64,000 bases of DNA from Thermoplasmata archaeon (GCA_023265395.1 JAHFTX010000013.1:1-64000), one strand, 5' to 3'. Shown: positions 17,120 through 26,118, counted from the stretch's first letter. The notes: generated by a model from the letters alone, not told the origin. Translations and numbers: made by a program.

Positions 17120-17149
17120 GCAGAGTCACCAGAACAGGCGGGGCAGGAC

Positions 17150-17815
17150 ATGCGGCGTATCGTCTTTGGCGGTTCCTCCCTCTCCCATGACGATCAGCAG
17201 TCCGTGCTCGATGCCCTCGACGCCTCGGAGGTGGTGTTGGCCCCCACCGACACAGTCTACGGGCTGCTCGCGCGCGCCGACGACCCGACAGCTCTCGCAC
17301 GCGTCTACGGCCTCAAGCAACGACCGACGTCCCTCCCGATGGCGGTGTTCTCGCGCTGGGACTTCATCGACAACCTCGTCGATGTCGACACCCCCTGCCT
17401 CAAGGTCCGTGGTTGGAAGGATTTCATGACCACCCTGGGGGCGTGCTCGCTCACCCTGGTGCTGCCGCCTCTTCCCGACTTGGTGCTGCCCGAACCGTAC
17501 TTCCAACGGGGCCGTCCCGTCGGTATCCGTCCGACGGTCACCCCCTTGCTGCAGCAGCTGTGCCGCACCTCACCGCTGACGGCGACCTCCGCCAACCGAC
17601 ACCGCGGGAATCCCGCTCGCTCGATGATGGGGGTCGATGTGATGATCACCAACGGGTGCACCTTCGTCCTCGATGGCGGTCCCACGCCCCGCGGCCGGCC
17701 CTCCGTGGCCGTCGACCTCTGTGGAAGCGCACCGCGCATCATCCGTTCGGGTGAGGACGAGGCCGCGGTACTCGCGTTCTTCGCCAAGTCCGATACGGCG
17801 CCTGCACCACAGTAA
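17150..17815 (+). CDS. Sua5/YciO/YrdC-family threonylcarbamoyl-AMP synthase
   Basis: 221 residues containing only the YrdC domain. APTDTVYGLLARA, the KQRPTSLPMAV loop (family KxR..kP) and LTATSANRHRGNP carry the substrate and ATP contacts. The enzyme makes threonylcarbamoyl-adenylate for the t6A37 modification of ANN-decoding tRNAs. The C-terminal Sua5 domain is absent, as in TsaC. It is followed by the methionine aminopeptidase gene. A YciO-type paralogue with other activity is possible. Confidence 0.82.
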   Translation: MRRIVFGGSSLSHDDQQSVLDALDASEVVLAPTDTVYGLLARADDPTALARVYGLKQRPTSLPMAVFSRWDFIDNLVDVDTPCLKVRGWKDFMTTLGACSLTLVLPPLPDLVLPEPYFQRGRPVGIRPTVTPLLQQLCRTSPLTATSANRHRGNPARSMMGVDVMITNGCTFVLDGGPTPRGRPSVAVDLCGSAPRIIRSGEDEAAVLAFFAKSDTAPAPQ

Positions 17816-17924
17816 CCTATTTGTCGCGCTGCCGGGTGCACAGTGCGTGCGTCCGCGCGCCGAGCCGACTGCAGAGGAGGAGGAAGGGCTCCCCATAGCT
17901 TCCGACCCCATCCCGTCGGGGCCG

Positions 17925-18827
17925 ATGGATGCCGGGGTACGCATCGAACTGCTCCGGCGTGCGGGGGGCATCGCTGGTGCCGCCCTTGACTTGGGCGCAG
18001 GGCTGATCAAGCCGGGCGTGAGCCTGCTGTCGGTCGCCGAGGCGGTCGAGGGGTTCATCGCCACGCAGGGTGGCCACATCGGATTCCCGGTCAACATCGC
18101 CATCGACGACCAGGCGGCACACTACACTCCCCTCGCAGGTGAGGAGACCACCTTCGAGTCTGGGCAGGTGGTCAAGCTGGACGTCGGCGTCCATGTGAAC
18201 GGTTTCATTGGTGACACGGCCCGCACCATCGAGGTGGGCACGCGCAACCGCACCGAGCTGCTCCGTGCCAGCAGGGATGCGCTCGCCGTCGCCATCGAGA
18301 CGATCCGCCCCGGGGTCACGCTCGGCGCGGTGGGCACGGCCATCGGTCAGTGCATCACCGATGCGGGCTACCAGCCGGTGGCGAACCTGACGGGGCATAG
18401 CGTCGAGCGCTACAACCTCCACGCGGGCCTCTCGGTGCCCAATGTCAATGACCGCAACACCACCGTGGTGCGGCCGGGGATGGTCTTCGCCATCGAGCCC
18501 TTCGCCACCGATGGCTTCGGCCGGGTCGAGGGGCGAAAGCCCTCCAACATCTACCGGTTACGCCGCAAGACCTTCCGCTTCGAGGGTGCGGAACGCACGC
18601 TGTTGGCGTGGGTGGCCGACCATCATGGCAGCCTCCCCTTCGCCATGCGATACCTCGAGGGGGTGGTGGCGTCTCCGCGGCGGACCATCACCACCCTCGT
18701 GAACAAGGGTGCGATCTCGAGTTACCCCATCCTGTGGGAGGTCGAAGGGGGGATGGTCTCCCAGCACGAGCACACCATGCTGATCGGCGCCAATGGCGCC
18801 GAGGTGCTGACGGAGCCGCGGCCCTGA
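17925..18827 (+). CDS. map: Type II methionine aminopeptidase
   Basis: 300 residues from ATG 17925. Metal ligands are recognisable: the two Asp residues in KLDVGVHVNGFIGDTART, His in TGHSVERYNLH, Glu in FAIEPFAT and Glu in SQHEHTMLIG. The insertion before the last ligand marks the type II (archaeal/eukaryotic) class. It removes the initiator Met from nascent chains. The frame stays open upstream through an acidic stretch after AGAGGAGGAGGAAGGG; a GTG at 17847 is an alternative start, giving a 26-residue extension. Confidence 0.9.
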   Translation: MDAGVRIELLRRAGGIAGAALDLGAGLIKPGVSLLSVAEAVEGFIATQGGHIGFPVNIAIDDQAAHYTPLAGEETTFESGQVVKLDVGVHVNGFIGDTARTIEVGTRNRTELLRASRDALAVAIETIRPGVTLGAVGTAIGQCITDAGYQPVANLTGHSVERYNLHAGLSVPNVNDRNTTVVRPGMVFAIEPFATDGFGRVEGRKPSNIYRLRRKTFRFEGAERTLLAWVADHHGSLPFAMRYLEGVVASPRRTITTLVNKGAISSYPILWEVEGGMVSQHEHTMLIGANGAEVLTEPRP

Positions 18828-18840
18828 CCCTTGGGAGGGC

Positions 18841-19704
18841 CTACCCAGCCTGGGCGATGGTCGAGGCGCTGACGACCACCACCAGAGCCCCAGCGACCAT
18901 CTGCCAGCGTGGGGTCGCGTACCGCTCGTGGAACACGCCCAGGCCCAGGGCAACGTAGATCAGGACGTTTGCCATGAATACCGGAAAGGCGCGGGAGAGC
19001 CCCAACCCCTGGATCGCGACCACCGAAGCCGTCGCGCCGACTGCCCACACGGCCCCACCACCGGCCGCAAGGAGGCGGTCGCGCGAGCGCTTAGGGATCT
19101 CCACGGCCCCAAGACCGCTCCAGGGGAGGAGTGCGAGCAGGGCTGAGCTGACCGCAGCACCGAGCACCAATCCGGTGGCGACCGTCAGGGGGGGCGCCAG
19201 CGCGAGCTTGAGGGGGGCGTTATAGCTCCCAAAGCACGCGGCCGTCAACAGCGCCAGCGCGAGCCCGCGGCGGTCGTCTGGTCGGGGGATGCCCCCAAGG
19301 ACGATCATCACTCCCGCCACGACACCAAGGGTGCCGATGGCCACGAGCACCAGGGCACTCCCCGTCTGGAGCTCGCGGAACACCCCGATCCCCCAAGCGG
19401 CGTTGACTGCCCCGGCGATGGCGAAGAGGGCAACCGCCTGGGTCACCCCCAGGGCGCGGACGGCGAAGAGGCTCAGGTAGTTGCCCAACGCCCAGACCCC
19501 CCCGGCCACCAAGAGGAGCCACGCCGTGGGCAGACCAAGGAATCCTGGTGCGACAGCCAAGAGGACCAAAGCGACCCCAAGAAGGCCGATCGCCTGGAGG
19601 GCCAGGAGCGAGCGCTCGTTCTCCCGGAGGAGCTTGACGGGTGCCAGGTAGGTGCCAAAGAGCACCGATGCGAGGATGGCATACCCCAGCGGATCGAAAC
19701 CCAC
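18841..19704 (-). CDS. DMT-superfamily (EamA/GRP-like) membrane transporter
   Basis: 287 residues with about ten hydrophobic spans in two similar halves, as in drug/metabolite and glucose/ribose porter families. Short polar links such as KLLRENERS and PRPDDRRG separate the spans. Substrate cannot be told. It is convergent with map (13-base gap) and has a clear promoter giving a leaderless transcript. Confidence 0.78.
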   Translation of the reverse strand: MGFDPLGYAILASVLFGTYLAPVKLLRENERSLLALQAIGLLGVALVLLAVAPGFLGLPTAWLLLVAGGVWALGNYLSLFAVRALGVTQAVALFAIAGAVNAAWGIGVFRELQTGSALVLVAIGTLGVVAGVMIVLGGIPRPDDRRGLALALLTAACFGSYNAPLKLALAPPLTVATGLVLGAAVSSALLALLPWSGLGAVEIPKRSRDRLLAAGGGAVWAVGATASVVAIQGLGLSRAFPVFMANVLIYVALGLGVFHERYATPRWQMVAGALVVVVSASTIAQAG

Positions 19705-19725
19705 CTCTGCGGGACCGGCCCTCTA

Positions 19726-19735
19726 GGTATATACC
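19726..19735 (-). promoter_or_regulatory. TATA box of the transporter gene
   Basis: GGTATATACC, itself palindromic, is centred 26 bases before the ATG at 19704. This is ideal spacing for a leaderless transcript. Confidence 0.65.
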
Positions 19736-20087
19736 ATTTGAAACGGTCCTCGCGCGCTGGTGCCCTTGGCAAGGTGGTGTTTCGACGGTTTCTCTCCGGG
19801 TGGTCTCCTCTCATGGATGCCGTCGTTCTAGACGGTCGTGGGGGGGCATGCGAGGCGAGGGGTCTGCCTGAACCCCCCCGAAAGGGGTTAGGGGTCCTGG
19901 TCGCAGTGGCAATCCCCCCGACGGTCTGCAACCAATGACGCCTCCTGTGGAAAAAGGCGGACCTTTCCCCAGGGTATCGTCCAGGTTTTGGGACGAATTG
20001 GCCTTCGCTCCTTCGAAGTGAAGTCGCCTTCATCGCTACAAAATGGTTAATACCGGCGAGGGTGTGCCACCACCTGAGGTGTCCCAT
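19736..20087. other. 352-base divergent intergenic region
   Basis: No credible coding frame. It holds the upstream parts of both promoters and one short hairpin, AACCCC (19871-19876) with GGGGTT (19884-19889). I see no tRNA, repeat or CRISPR features. Confidence 0.5.
20045..20054 (+). promoter_or_regulatory. TATA box of the tetraether-synthase-like gene
   Basis: GGTTAATACC predicts transcription start near 20075. TGAGGTGT at 20074-20081 then lies six bases before the ATG at 20088. Confidence 0.5.
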
Positions 20088-21794
20088 ATGGCGGGCCGCG
20101 TCAAGCAGACTAGAACGAAGACGATGATCAAATTCACGGGCAAGACCGGGCTTCCCCGTACCACTGCATCGCTGTGTCCCGAATGTGGGAAGGTCATCAA
20201 GGCCGTCCTCAAGGAGAAGGAGGGGAAGGTCCTCATGGAGAAGACCTGCCCCGACCACGGCTTCTTCTGGGACTTGATCTCCAGCAGCGTCGATATCTAC
20301 CTCCGCATGGAGGACTACGCCCACGACGGTGTCGGCCTGGAGAATCCCTATTTCACCGAGAGCGCCCGCTGCCCGGTTACCTGCGGCATGTGCACCCTGC
20401 ACAAGAGCCACACCAGCCTGGCCTTGATGGACCTGACCAACCGCTGCAACCTCAAGTGCCCTGTCTGCTTTGCCAACGCCAATGCGGCTGGATACATCTA
20501 CGAGCCCTCCACCGAGCAACTGCAGTTCATGATGCAGTCCTTGCGCGACCAAAAGCCAGTCCCGACCGTCGCCATCCAGTTCAGCGGCGGCGAGCCGACC
20601 CTGAGCCCCCACTTCCTGTGGGCAGCCAACAAGGCCCACGAGATGGGGTTCACCCAGATCCAGGTCGCCACCAACGGCATCCGCCTGGCCAACGACCCCG
20701 ACTTCGCCAGCCAGTGCGTCGAGCACCACCTGCACACGGTCTACCTGCAGTTCGACGGGCTTGACGATGAGATCTACAAGCGGGTCCGTGGCGTGCCGAT
20801 GCTCGACATCAAGAAGCGCGCAATCGAGAACGCGCGCAACGCCCGGTCGCCCTCGTGGGCGCCCGAGGGCTCCCCGCGCCGACCCTTGTCGGTGATGCTG
20901 GTCCCCACCCTCGTGGGCGGGTTCAACGACCACCAGGTGGCCCCGATCCTGGAATTCGCGATTGACAACCTCGACACGGTCCGCGGAATCAACTACCAGC
21001 CTGTCGCACTGACGGCCCGCATCCCCGATGAGGACCGCCACGCGATGCGCTACACCCAGAGCGATCTGGTCATCGAGTTGACCAACTCGGGCTACTTCGA
21101 GAAGACGGACTTCTTCCCCGTTCCATCGGTGGCCCCGATCAGCCAACTGGTCAGCATCATCCACGGGACCCCCAAGCTGACGATGACCGCCCACCCAGGT
21201 TGCGGGGTGGCGACCTTCGCCTTCGTTCGGGACCGCAAGGTGGTCCCGCTGGCGCGGTTCATGGACATCAACGGGTTCTTCGAGAGCGTCGAGGATCTCA
21301 TCGAGAAGTTCGAGGACGCACGCTTCCAGCGCCTGCGGACGACGATGAGTGCCGCCAAGATGCGTTCCCAGATGGCCAAGTTCTTCGACTTCGACCACGC
21401 CCCCGAGGGTATGACCGAAAAGAACGTGCTCCGCCTGGTGACGAACCTCTTCACCGAGGGCAACAAGGCGGCGCTCAGTGACTTCACGTGGAACACACTC
21501 TACGTCGGCTCGATGCACTTCCAGGACTCGTACAACTACGACATCGAGCGACTCAAGCGCTGCGTGATCCACTACACCTCTCCCGACGGCCGCATCATCC
21601 CGTTCTGTTCCTACAACAGCGGGCCGATCTACCGCGAAGAGGTCGAGCAGAAGTTCTCGGTGCCGATCGCCGAATGGAAAGAGAACAAGCGCGCCGCCAA
21701 GACGGTGACCCGCCTCGAGGTCATGGGGACCGAGGGTGAGGTCATCACCGACGCGCAGGCCTACATCGAGGCCTCCAAGTCCGTCCAGATCTAG
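20088..21794 (+). CDS. Radical SAM protein, tetraether lipid synthase (Tes)-like
   Basis: 568 residues from ATG 20088 (ribosome site TGAGGTG); an upstream ATG at 20043 precedes the predicted transcription start. The radical SAM motif is NRCNLKCPVCF (C120-x3-C124-x2-C127). Further cysteine clusters lie at CPECGK and CPDHGFF near the N-terminus, at CPVTCGMCTLH before the core, and in a C-terminal CSYNSGP block. This arrangement matches the MJ0619/Tes group, which joins two archaeol chains by C-C bond formation to make GDGT membrane lipids. Activity on lipids is inferred from family resemblance. Confidence 0.8.
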   Translation: MAGRVKQTRTKTMIKFTGKTGLPRTTASLCPECGKVIKAVLKEKEGKVLMEKTCPDHGFFWDLISSSVDIYLRMEDYAHDGVGLENPYFTESARCPVTCGMCTLHKSHTSLALMDLTNRCNLKCPVCFANANAAGYIYEPSTEQLQFMMQSLRDQKPVPTVAIQFSGGEPTLSPHFLWAANKAHEMGFTQIQVATNGIRLANDPDFASQCVEHHLHTVYLQFDGLDDEIYKRVRGVPMLDIKKRAIENARNARSPSWAPEGSPRRPLSVMLVPTLVGGFNDHQVAPILEFAIDNLDTVRGINYQPVALTARIPDEDRHAMRYTQSDLVIELTNSGYFEKTDFFPVPSVAPISQLVSIIHGTPKLTMTAHPGCGVATFAFVRDRKVVPLARFMDINGFFESVEDLIEKFEDARFQRLRTTMSAAKMRSQMAKFFDFDHAPEGMTEKNVLRLVTNLFTEGNKAALSDFTWNTLYVGSMHFQDSYNYDIERLKRCVIHYTSPDGRIIPFCSYNSGPIYREEVEQKFSVPIAEWKENKRAAKTVTRLEVMGTEGEVITDAQAYIEASKSVQI

Positions 21795-21813
21795 GACAGA
21801 CCCGCCCATCGGT

Positions 21814-21842
21814 GGGTGCCGCTGCGCACAGCGGCGGCACCC
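21814..21842 (+). terminator. Hairpin after the tetraether-synthase-like gene
   Basis: GGGTGCCGC (21814-21822) pairs exactly with GCGGCACCC (21834-21842). It starts 20 bases after the stop codon. No strong T-run follows, so it may stabilise the 3' end instead of stopping RNA polymerase. Confidence 0.45.
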
Positions 21843-21901
21843 CACTCGGAGCAGAAGGTCGCGGACCGGCCGAGGGGCTACCCCAAAGGGTCCTCGCCTG
21901 C

Positions 21902-22288
21902 CTAGATTCCGCGAGGCGCGGGGGTCTCCAAGAAGCGTGTCAGCGTGTGGCGGACCAAGGTGCGGTCCGCTTCGCCCAAGAACAAGTCAAGCTTGAGCTT
22001 ACCCTTGGCTGCGTCATAGGGGATCCGTCCCTCGAGTAACTGCAGGAGCGTGGTATGGTCGCCCACCAACAGGATGTCGTGCCCTTCGTGATGGAGGTTC
22101 TCCTCGAAGCCGTGGATCCCCTGTGGCGAGAGGATGCAGAAGGCGCGGAAGTTGCGATCAGGGACGAAGATCTGGACCTTGACGGGGCGCTTGAGTGCGC
22201 TCAGATCGTTGCGCAGGCCCTCGTCCTCCTCGATCGAACGGTTGAACCCGTTGATGCGCCGCTTGAGGACTCGGACCAAGTCGTGCAT
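21902..22288 (-). CDS. Small protein of unknown function, possibly SCP2-like
   Basis: 128 residues from ATG 22288, or 132 from GTG 22300. I recognise no firm family. The helix-strand pattern with LLVGDHTTLLQLLEGRIPYDAAKGKLKLDLFLG loosely resembles the SCP2 lipid-binding fold, where a strand, LL-x-G and a final polar strand recur. No signal peptide. It sits convergently after the tetraether-synthase-like gene, so a lipid connection is tempting but unproven. Confidence 0.55.
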   Translation of the reverse strand: MHDLVRVLKRRINGFNRSIEEDEGLRNDLSALKRPVKVQIFVPDRNFRAFCILSPQGIHGFEENLHHEGHDILLVGDHTTLLQLLEGRIPYDAAKGKLKLDLFLGEADRTLVRHTLTRFLETPAPRGI

Positions 22289-22309
22289 GGGGGCAGCCAC
22301 CGCACCTTC

Positions 22310-22320
22310 AGCTTATCATG
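22310..22320 (-). promoter_or_regulatory. TATA-like element of the small unknown gene
   Basis: CATGATAAGC on the minus strand, centred about 26 bases before the ATG at 22288, consistent with a leaderless transcript. Confidence 0.4.
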
Positions 22321-22385
22321 CTTGGGCCGTCGTGGTCGGGGGGCGCCCGCGTCGGAAACGGCTGAGTTGTCGGCAATCACGTAGG

Positions 22386-22393
22386 TTTAAATA
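22386..22393 (+). promoter_or_regulatory. TATA box of the ribosomal super-operon
   Basis: TTTAAATA within GGTTTAAATAGC is the strongest AT-rich element before uL3 and predicts a start near 22417. It stands about 250 bases before the uL3 ATG, an unusually long leader for this genome. Confidence 0.6.
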
Positions 22394-22416
22394 GCCCCCT
22401 CCATGTGGCGGGACTC

Positions 22417-22639
22417 CCTGGGGCGACCTAGGGACCAAGAAGAACCAAACGCCTCGGGCGCTGCCACCGGCATCCCACACACAAGGCCGTCGATTGTGCG
22501 GCCTTGAGCGGCGTTACGGTCCTCCTTGGGGAAGCAGAATCGGTCCCGGCAGCGGCCGGAGTGTTCCGACGCGCGCAGCGGACGCTCGCGCGCAGGTCCA
22601 CTCGTCGCGGTCGCCCAACGGACCGACACGGACAAGCCG
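22417..22639 (+). other. Long 5' leader of the ribosomal super-operon
   Basis: About 220 bases without a convincing gene. An open frame continuous with uL3 begins at 22526, but its residues are Arg/Ser-rich and unlike any uL3 N-terminus. One clear hairpin is AAGGCCG (22483-22489) with CGGCCTT (22499-22505). A regulatory role is inference. Confidence 0.4.
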
Positions 22640-23647
22640 ATGCCACGGACAAGCAAGCCCAAACGCGGTTCGCGGGGGTACTCCCCACGCGTGCGCGCAG
22701 CCAAGGCGGTACCGCGCATGCCCAGCTGGCCCCAGGTCAGCGAAGGGACGCCCCGGCTCCAGGGCTTCGCCGGCTACAAGGCGGGCATGACCCATGTCAT
22801 CGCCATCGACCCGCGTGCAAAGTCGACCACCGCAGGACAGGAAGTCCAGGTCCCGGTGACCGTCCTCGAAGTCCCACCCATGCGCGTCGCTGCCGTGCGC
22901 TATTACCAGGCGACCCCCTATGGGCTCCGCACCATCGGAGAGCGATGGGCCTCCAAGCAAGATGCACAGTTGCTCAAGCGCCACGCGAACGCCGGCGGAA
23001 AGGGCGACTTCAAGGGCGGCGGGCTCGAGAAGACCCCAGCTCCTGAGGAGGTCGACGATGTCCGGGTCCTTGCTCACACCCAGCCGATCATGGTCACCGG
23101 GATTCCCAAGAAGCGCCCCGACCTCATGGAGGTCCGGGTCGCCGGGGGCTCCATCAGCGATCGAATCGCCTTCGCGGAGGAGCTGCTGGGCAAGGAGGTC
23201 CCATTCGCCAGTTTCGCCCATGCGGGCGCGGTGGTCGACATCGTCGCCGTCACCAAGGGCAAGGGGTTTCAAGGGTCCATCAAGCGGTGGGGCGTCAAGC
23301 TGCTGACCCACAAGAACTCCAAGCGACGCCGCCAGACGGGGACGGCCGGCCCCTGGCACCCTTCCTACATCATGCCCACCGTCCCGCAGGCAGGTCAGAT
23401 GGGGTACCACCAGCGCACCGAGTACAACAAGCCGATCCTCAAGGTCGGTGACAACGGCGACGAAGTCACGCCCTCGGGAGGATTCCTCCACTACGGCAAC
23501 GTGCGCAACACCTACGCCCTCATCCACGGGTCCATCCCCGGACCTGCCAAGCGCCTGATCCGACTGCGGGATCCCACGCGCTCCCACGCCAAGGAGCAGA
23601 AGTGGGAGATCACCTACGTCTCGACCGAATCGAAGCAGGGGAATTGA
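22640..23647 (+). CDS. rpl3: Ribosomal protein uL3
   Basis: 335 residues from ATG 22640, the archaeal uL3 size. The N-terminus MPRTSKPKRGSRGYSPR and the core GFAGYKAGMTHV, GFQGSIKRWGVK, PGPAKRLIRLR are diagnostic. uL3 binds 23S rRNA near the peptidyl transferase centre and begins 50S assembly. It is the first gene of the super-operon; no strong ribosome site precedes it. uL4 follows after 12 bases with its own GGAGG. Confidence 0.96.
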   Translation: MPRTSKPKRGSRGYSPRVRAAKAVPRMPSWPQVSEGTPRLQGFAGYKAGMTHVIAIDPRAKSTTAGQEVQVPVTVLEVPPMRVAAVRYYQATPYGLRTIGERWASKQDAQLLKRHANAGGKGDFKGGGLEKTPAPEEVDDVRVLAHTQPIMVTGIPKKRPDLMEVRVAGGSISDRIAFAEELLGKEVPFASFAHAGAVVDIVAVTKGKGFQGSIKRWGVKLLTHKNSKRRRQTGTAGPWHPSYIMPTVPQAGQMGYHQRTEYNKPILKVGDNGDEVTPSGGFLHYGNVRNTYALIHGSIPGPAKRLIRLRDPTRSHAKEQKWEITYVSTESKQGN

Positions 23648-23659
23648 GGAGGGACGAGG

Positions 23660-24520
23660 ATGGCCAAGGTCTCCAAGGGCAAAGAGGGGGACGCATCAGC
23701 AGCACCCAAGGCCCCCAAAGGCGCGAAGTCGGTCACGCACGCCGACTCCGGCTCTGTCAACCTCTACTCCGTCTCCGGCGAAGTCACGGGTAGCGTCCCC
23801 CTTCCAGCAGCCTTCCGCCAGACGCTGCGTCCCGACTTGATCCGCCGTGATGTCACCGCCTCGCGTGCGAACCGCCGCCAGCCCTACGGCCCTTCGCCGA
23901 CCGCTGGCATCCGCCATGCCGCCGCCCAGTGGGGCAAGGGCCGAGGCACCGCGCGCGTCATGCGCATGACACAGGGTGCCACCGCCGTCGAGTCCCCCAA
24001 CAACGTCGGCGGGCGGCGAGCCCACCCCCCGCGTGTCGAGAAGGTCTGGGCCAAGAAGGTCAACGTCAAGGAACGCCGCGCCGCGCGCGCAGCGGCGTTG
24101 GCCGCCACCTCCCACGAGCAGATCGTCCGTGGACGCGGCCACCGCTTCACCGAAGGGGTGACCGTCCCCGTGGTCGTCGACGATGCTATCGAGGAGATCG
24201 TCGCCACCACCGAGGTGGTCAAGACCCTCCAGGCGCTGGGGCTCTACGCCGACGTCGTGCGGGCCAAGGAAGGCGCCCACGAGCGGGCTGGTCGTGGCAA
24301 GATGCGTGGACGGCGCGTCCGCGTCCCCTCCTCACTGCTGATCGTCATCGGGTCACACAAGGGACTCGACCTGGCAGCGCGCAATCTCCCTGGCGTCGAC
24401 GTCATCGACGTCGCGCAGCTCAACACCGAGCTGCTCGCCCCCGGTGGCGAGCAGGGCCGGCTGACCCTCTTTAGCAAGTCGGCCATCCAGCAGATCGGCT
24501 CGGCGGAGGCATTCCAATGA
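23660..24520 (+). CDS. rpl4: Ribosomal protein uL4
   Basis: 286 residues including an N-terminal Lys/Ala/Pro-rich extension of about 30 residues not seen in short homologues. The long rRNA-penetrating loop is visible (RQPYGPSPTAGIRHAAAQWGK region). It lines the peptide exit tunnel. Its stop overlaps the uL23 start (ATGA), indicating translational coupling. Confidence 0.95.
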   Translation: MAKVSKGKEGDASAAPKAPKGAKSVTHADSGSVNLYSVSGEVTGSVPLPAAFRQTLRPDLIRRDVTASRANRRQPYGPSPTAGIRHAAAQWGKGRGTARVMRMTQGATAVESPNNVGGRRAHPPRVEKVWAKKVNVKERRAARAAALAATSHEQIVRGRGHRFTEGVTVPVVVDDAIEEIVATTEVVKTLQALGLYADVVRAKEGAHERAGRGKMRGRRVRVPSSLLIVIGSHKGLDLAARNLPGVDVIDVAQLNTELLAPGGEQGRLTLFSKSAIQQIGSAEAFQ

Positions 24521-24810
24521 GGACAGAGGACGTCATCATCGCCGCCCACGTCAAGGAGAAGGCCCTCTCGATGATGGGGAGCACCGCGGATCCTGAGGAG
24601 ATTGCCCGGTCGCGCAACCAGAACAAGCTGGTCTTCACGGTCCACCGCCATGCGACCAAGGGCGAGATCCGCAAGGCCGCTGAGGAGCTCCTCGGGGTCA
24701 AGGTGATCAAGGTCAACACCTTCCAGGCCAAGGATGGCAAGCGTGCGATCGTCAAGCTGCACCCGAGCAGCCATGCCGAGGCCATCCGCGAGAAGATCGG
24801 GGCGTTCTGA
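24517..24810 (+). CDS. rpl23: Ribosomal protein uL23
   Basis: 97 residues, a normal archaeal length. KLVFTVHRHATKGEIRKAAE and VKVIKVNTFQAKDGKRAIVKL are the family's core. It sits at the tunnel exit, where SRP and the Sec channel dock. Four-base overlap with uL4. Confidence 0.95.
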   Translation: MRTEDVIIAAHVKEKALSMMGSTADPEEIARSRNQNKLVFTVHRHATKGEIRKAAEELLGVKVIKVNTFQAKDGKRAIVKLHPSSHAEAIREKIGAF

Positions 24811-24829
24811 GGGCGAGGGGGGGCTGAGG

Positions 24830-25615
24830 ATGGGAAAGCGGATCATCACGCGCCGCCGCGGCGCTGGCACCCCTCCGTACACCAGCCCCAGCCATCGCTA
24901 CCGCGGCGAGATCGGCTACCCCCAGATCCGCGGTGCGTCCGGCATCGTCGAGCATCTGATGCACGATCCTGGCCACAGCACCCCCGTCGCCGAGGTCCGA
25001 TGGACCTTGCCCACCGGCGAGACCAGGTCCGTCCTCCACTTGGCGCACCAAGGTATGGCCCAGGGCTCGACAGTCCACATCGGCGAGACCGCCGAGCCCA
25101 AGCCGGGCAACATCCTGCCTCTGGGCAACATCCCCGAAGGGACGCTGGTGTTCAACATCGAGAACAACCCTGGCGATGGTGGGCGCTACGTGCGCAGCGG
25201 CGGAACCGCGGCCACGGTCGTGGCCCATGGGGACACGACGACGATCCAGCTCCCCAGCGGTGCCTTCAAGCGCCTGCCGCCCACCTGTCGCGCGACGGTC
25301 GGCATGGTCGCCGGGGGAGGGCGTGGCGAGAAGTGGATTCTCAAGGCGGGGAAGAACTACCACCGGTACCGATCCAAGGCCAAGGTCTGGCCGACAGTCA
25401 AGGGCGTCTCGATGAATCCCGTCGACCACCCGCACGGCGGTGGCAACCACCCACATGTCGGTCGGCCCTCGACCGTCTCGGTCCACGCCTGGCCTGGCCG
25501 CAAGGTCGGCCGCATCTCGTCAACGCGGCGGATGCGCCTCCGCAAGCGCGGGGGACGCAAGGCCCGTGCGCGGCTCAACGCTCTCGAAGCTGCGAGCAAG
25601 TCGGGGGGCCAATAG
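24830..25615 (+). CDS. rpl2: Ribosomal protein uL2
   Basis: 261 residues from ATG 24830, which has GGGCTGAGG just ahead; the frame is open further upstream inside rpl23 but that part is a shadow. GKRIITRRRGAGTPPY at the start and VSMNPVDHPHGGGNHPH near the C-terminus, including the universally conserved His near the peptidyl transferase centre, are seen. It is needed for subunit association and 23S domain IV binding. Confidence 0.96.
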   Translation: MGKRIITRRRGAGTPPYTSPSHRYRGEIGYPQIRGASGIVEHLMHDPGHSTPVAEVRWTLPTGETRSVLHLAHQGMAQGSTVHIGETAEPKPGNILPLGNIPEGTLVFNIENNPGDGGRYVRSGGTAATVVAHGDTTTIQLPSGAFKRLPPTCRATVGMVAGGGRGEKWILKAGKNYHRYRSKAKVWPTVKGVSMNPVDHPHGGGNHPHVGRPSTVSVHAWPGRKVGRISSTRRMRLRKRGGRKARARLNALEAASKSGGQ

Positions 25616-25632
25616 GTCTGGAGTGAGGGGTC

Positions 25633-26097
25633 ATGGCAAAGAAGATCGTCGCTGGGAGCGCAAAGGCCTCGCGCCGTCGTGCACGCAAGCGGGCATCGAC
25701 GCAGCTGGGCCGCCGCCGCGAGGAGTTCAATTTCCGAGGGTGCACCCTGGAGGAACTGCAAGCGATGCCCCTGGAGGAGTTGCTCGAGCTGGTGACCGCT
25801 CGGGCTCGTCGGAGCATCACTCGCGGATTGACCGAGGAGCACCGCAAGCTGCTCAAGCAGATCGTCGATGAGCCCACCGCGGTGCACAAGACCCACCGCC
25901 GCGAGATGCTCGTGTTCCCGCAGATGGTCGGCACGACCGTCGCCATCCACAATGGCAAGGAATACAAGGAAGTCCTGATCCAGCCGGAGATGGTCGGTCA
26001 CTACCTCGGCGAGTTCGCGCTGACCCGACGCTTCGAACGGCACGCTGGTCCTGGTGTGGGTGCGACCCGCAGCAGCAAGTTCATCCCGCTCAAGTGA
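25633..26097 (+). CDS. rps19: Ribosomal protein uS19
   Basis: 154 residues with the archaeal N-terminal helical extension. FPQMVGTTVAIHNGKEY, MVGHYLGEFALTRR and the basic C-terminal tail are characteristic. It binds the head of 16S rRNA with uS13. It has a GGAGTGAGGGG ribosome site and is spaced 17 bases from uL2. Confidence 0.95.
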   Translation: MAKKIVAGSAKASRRRARKRASTQLGRRREEFNFRGCTLEELQAMPLEELLELVTARARRSITRGLTEEHRKLLKQIVDEPTAVHKTHRREMLVFPQMVGTTVAIHNGKEYKEVLIQPEMVGHYLGEFALTRRFERHAGPGVGATRSSKFIPLK

Positions 26098-26118
26098 GGC
26101 ACGACGGAGGACCACGGC

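Noticed and set aside
19473-21845. 790-codon open frame on the minus strand opposite the radical SAM gene
   Set aside because: Antisense shadow of a gene with intact cysteine motifs; the residues are Val/Leu/Asp-rich runs without fold signals.
22526-22639. Upstream extension of uL3 to an earlier start at 22526
   Set aside because: The extra 38 residues are Arg/Ser-rich and unlike uL3; MPRTSKPKRGS at 22640 is the family start.
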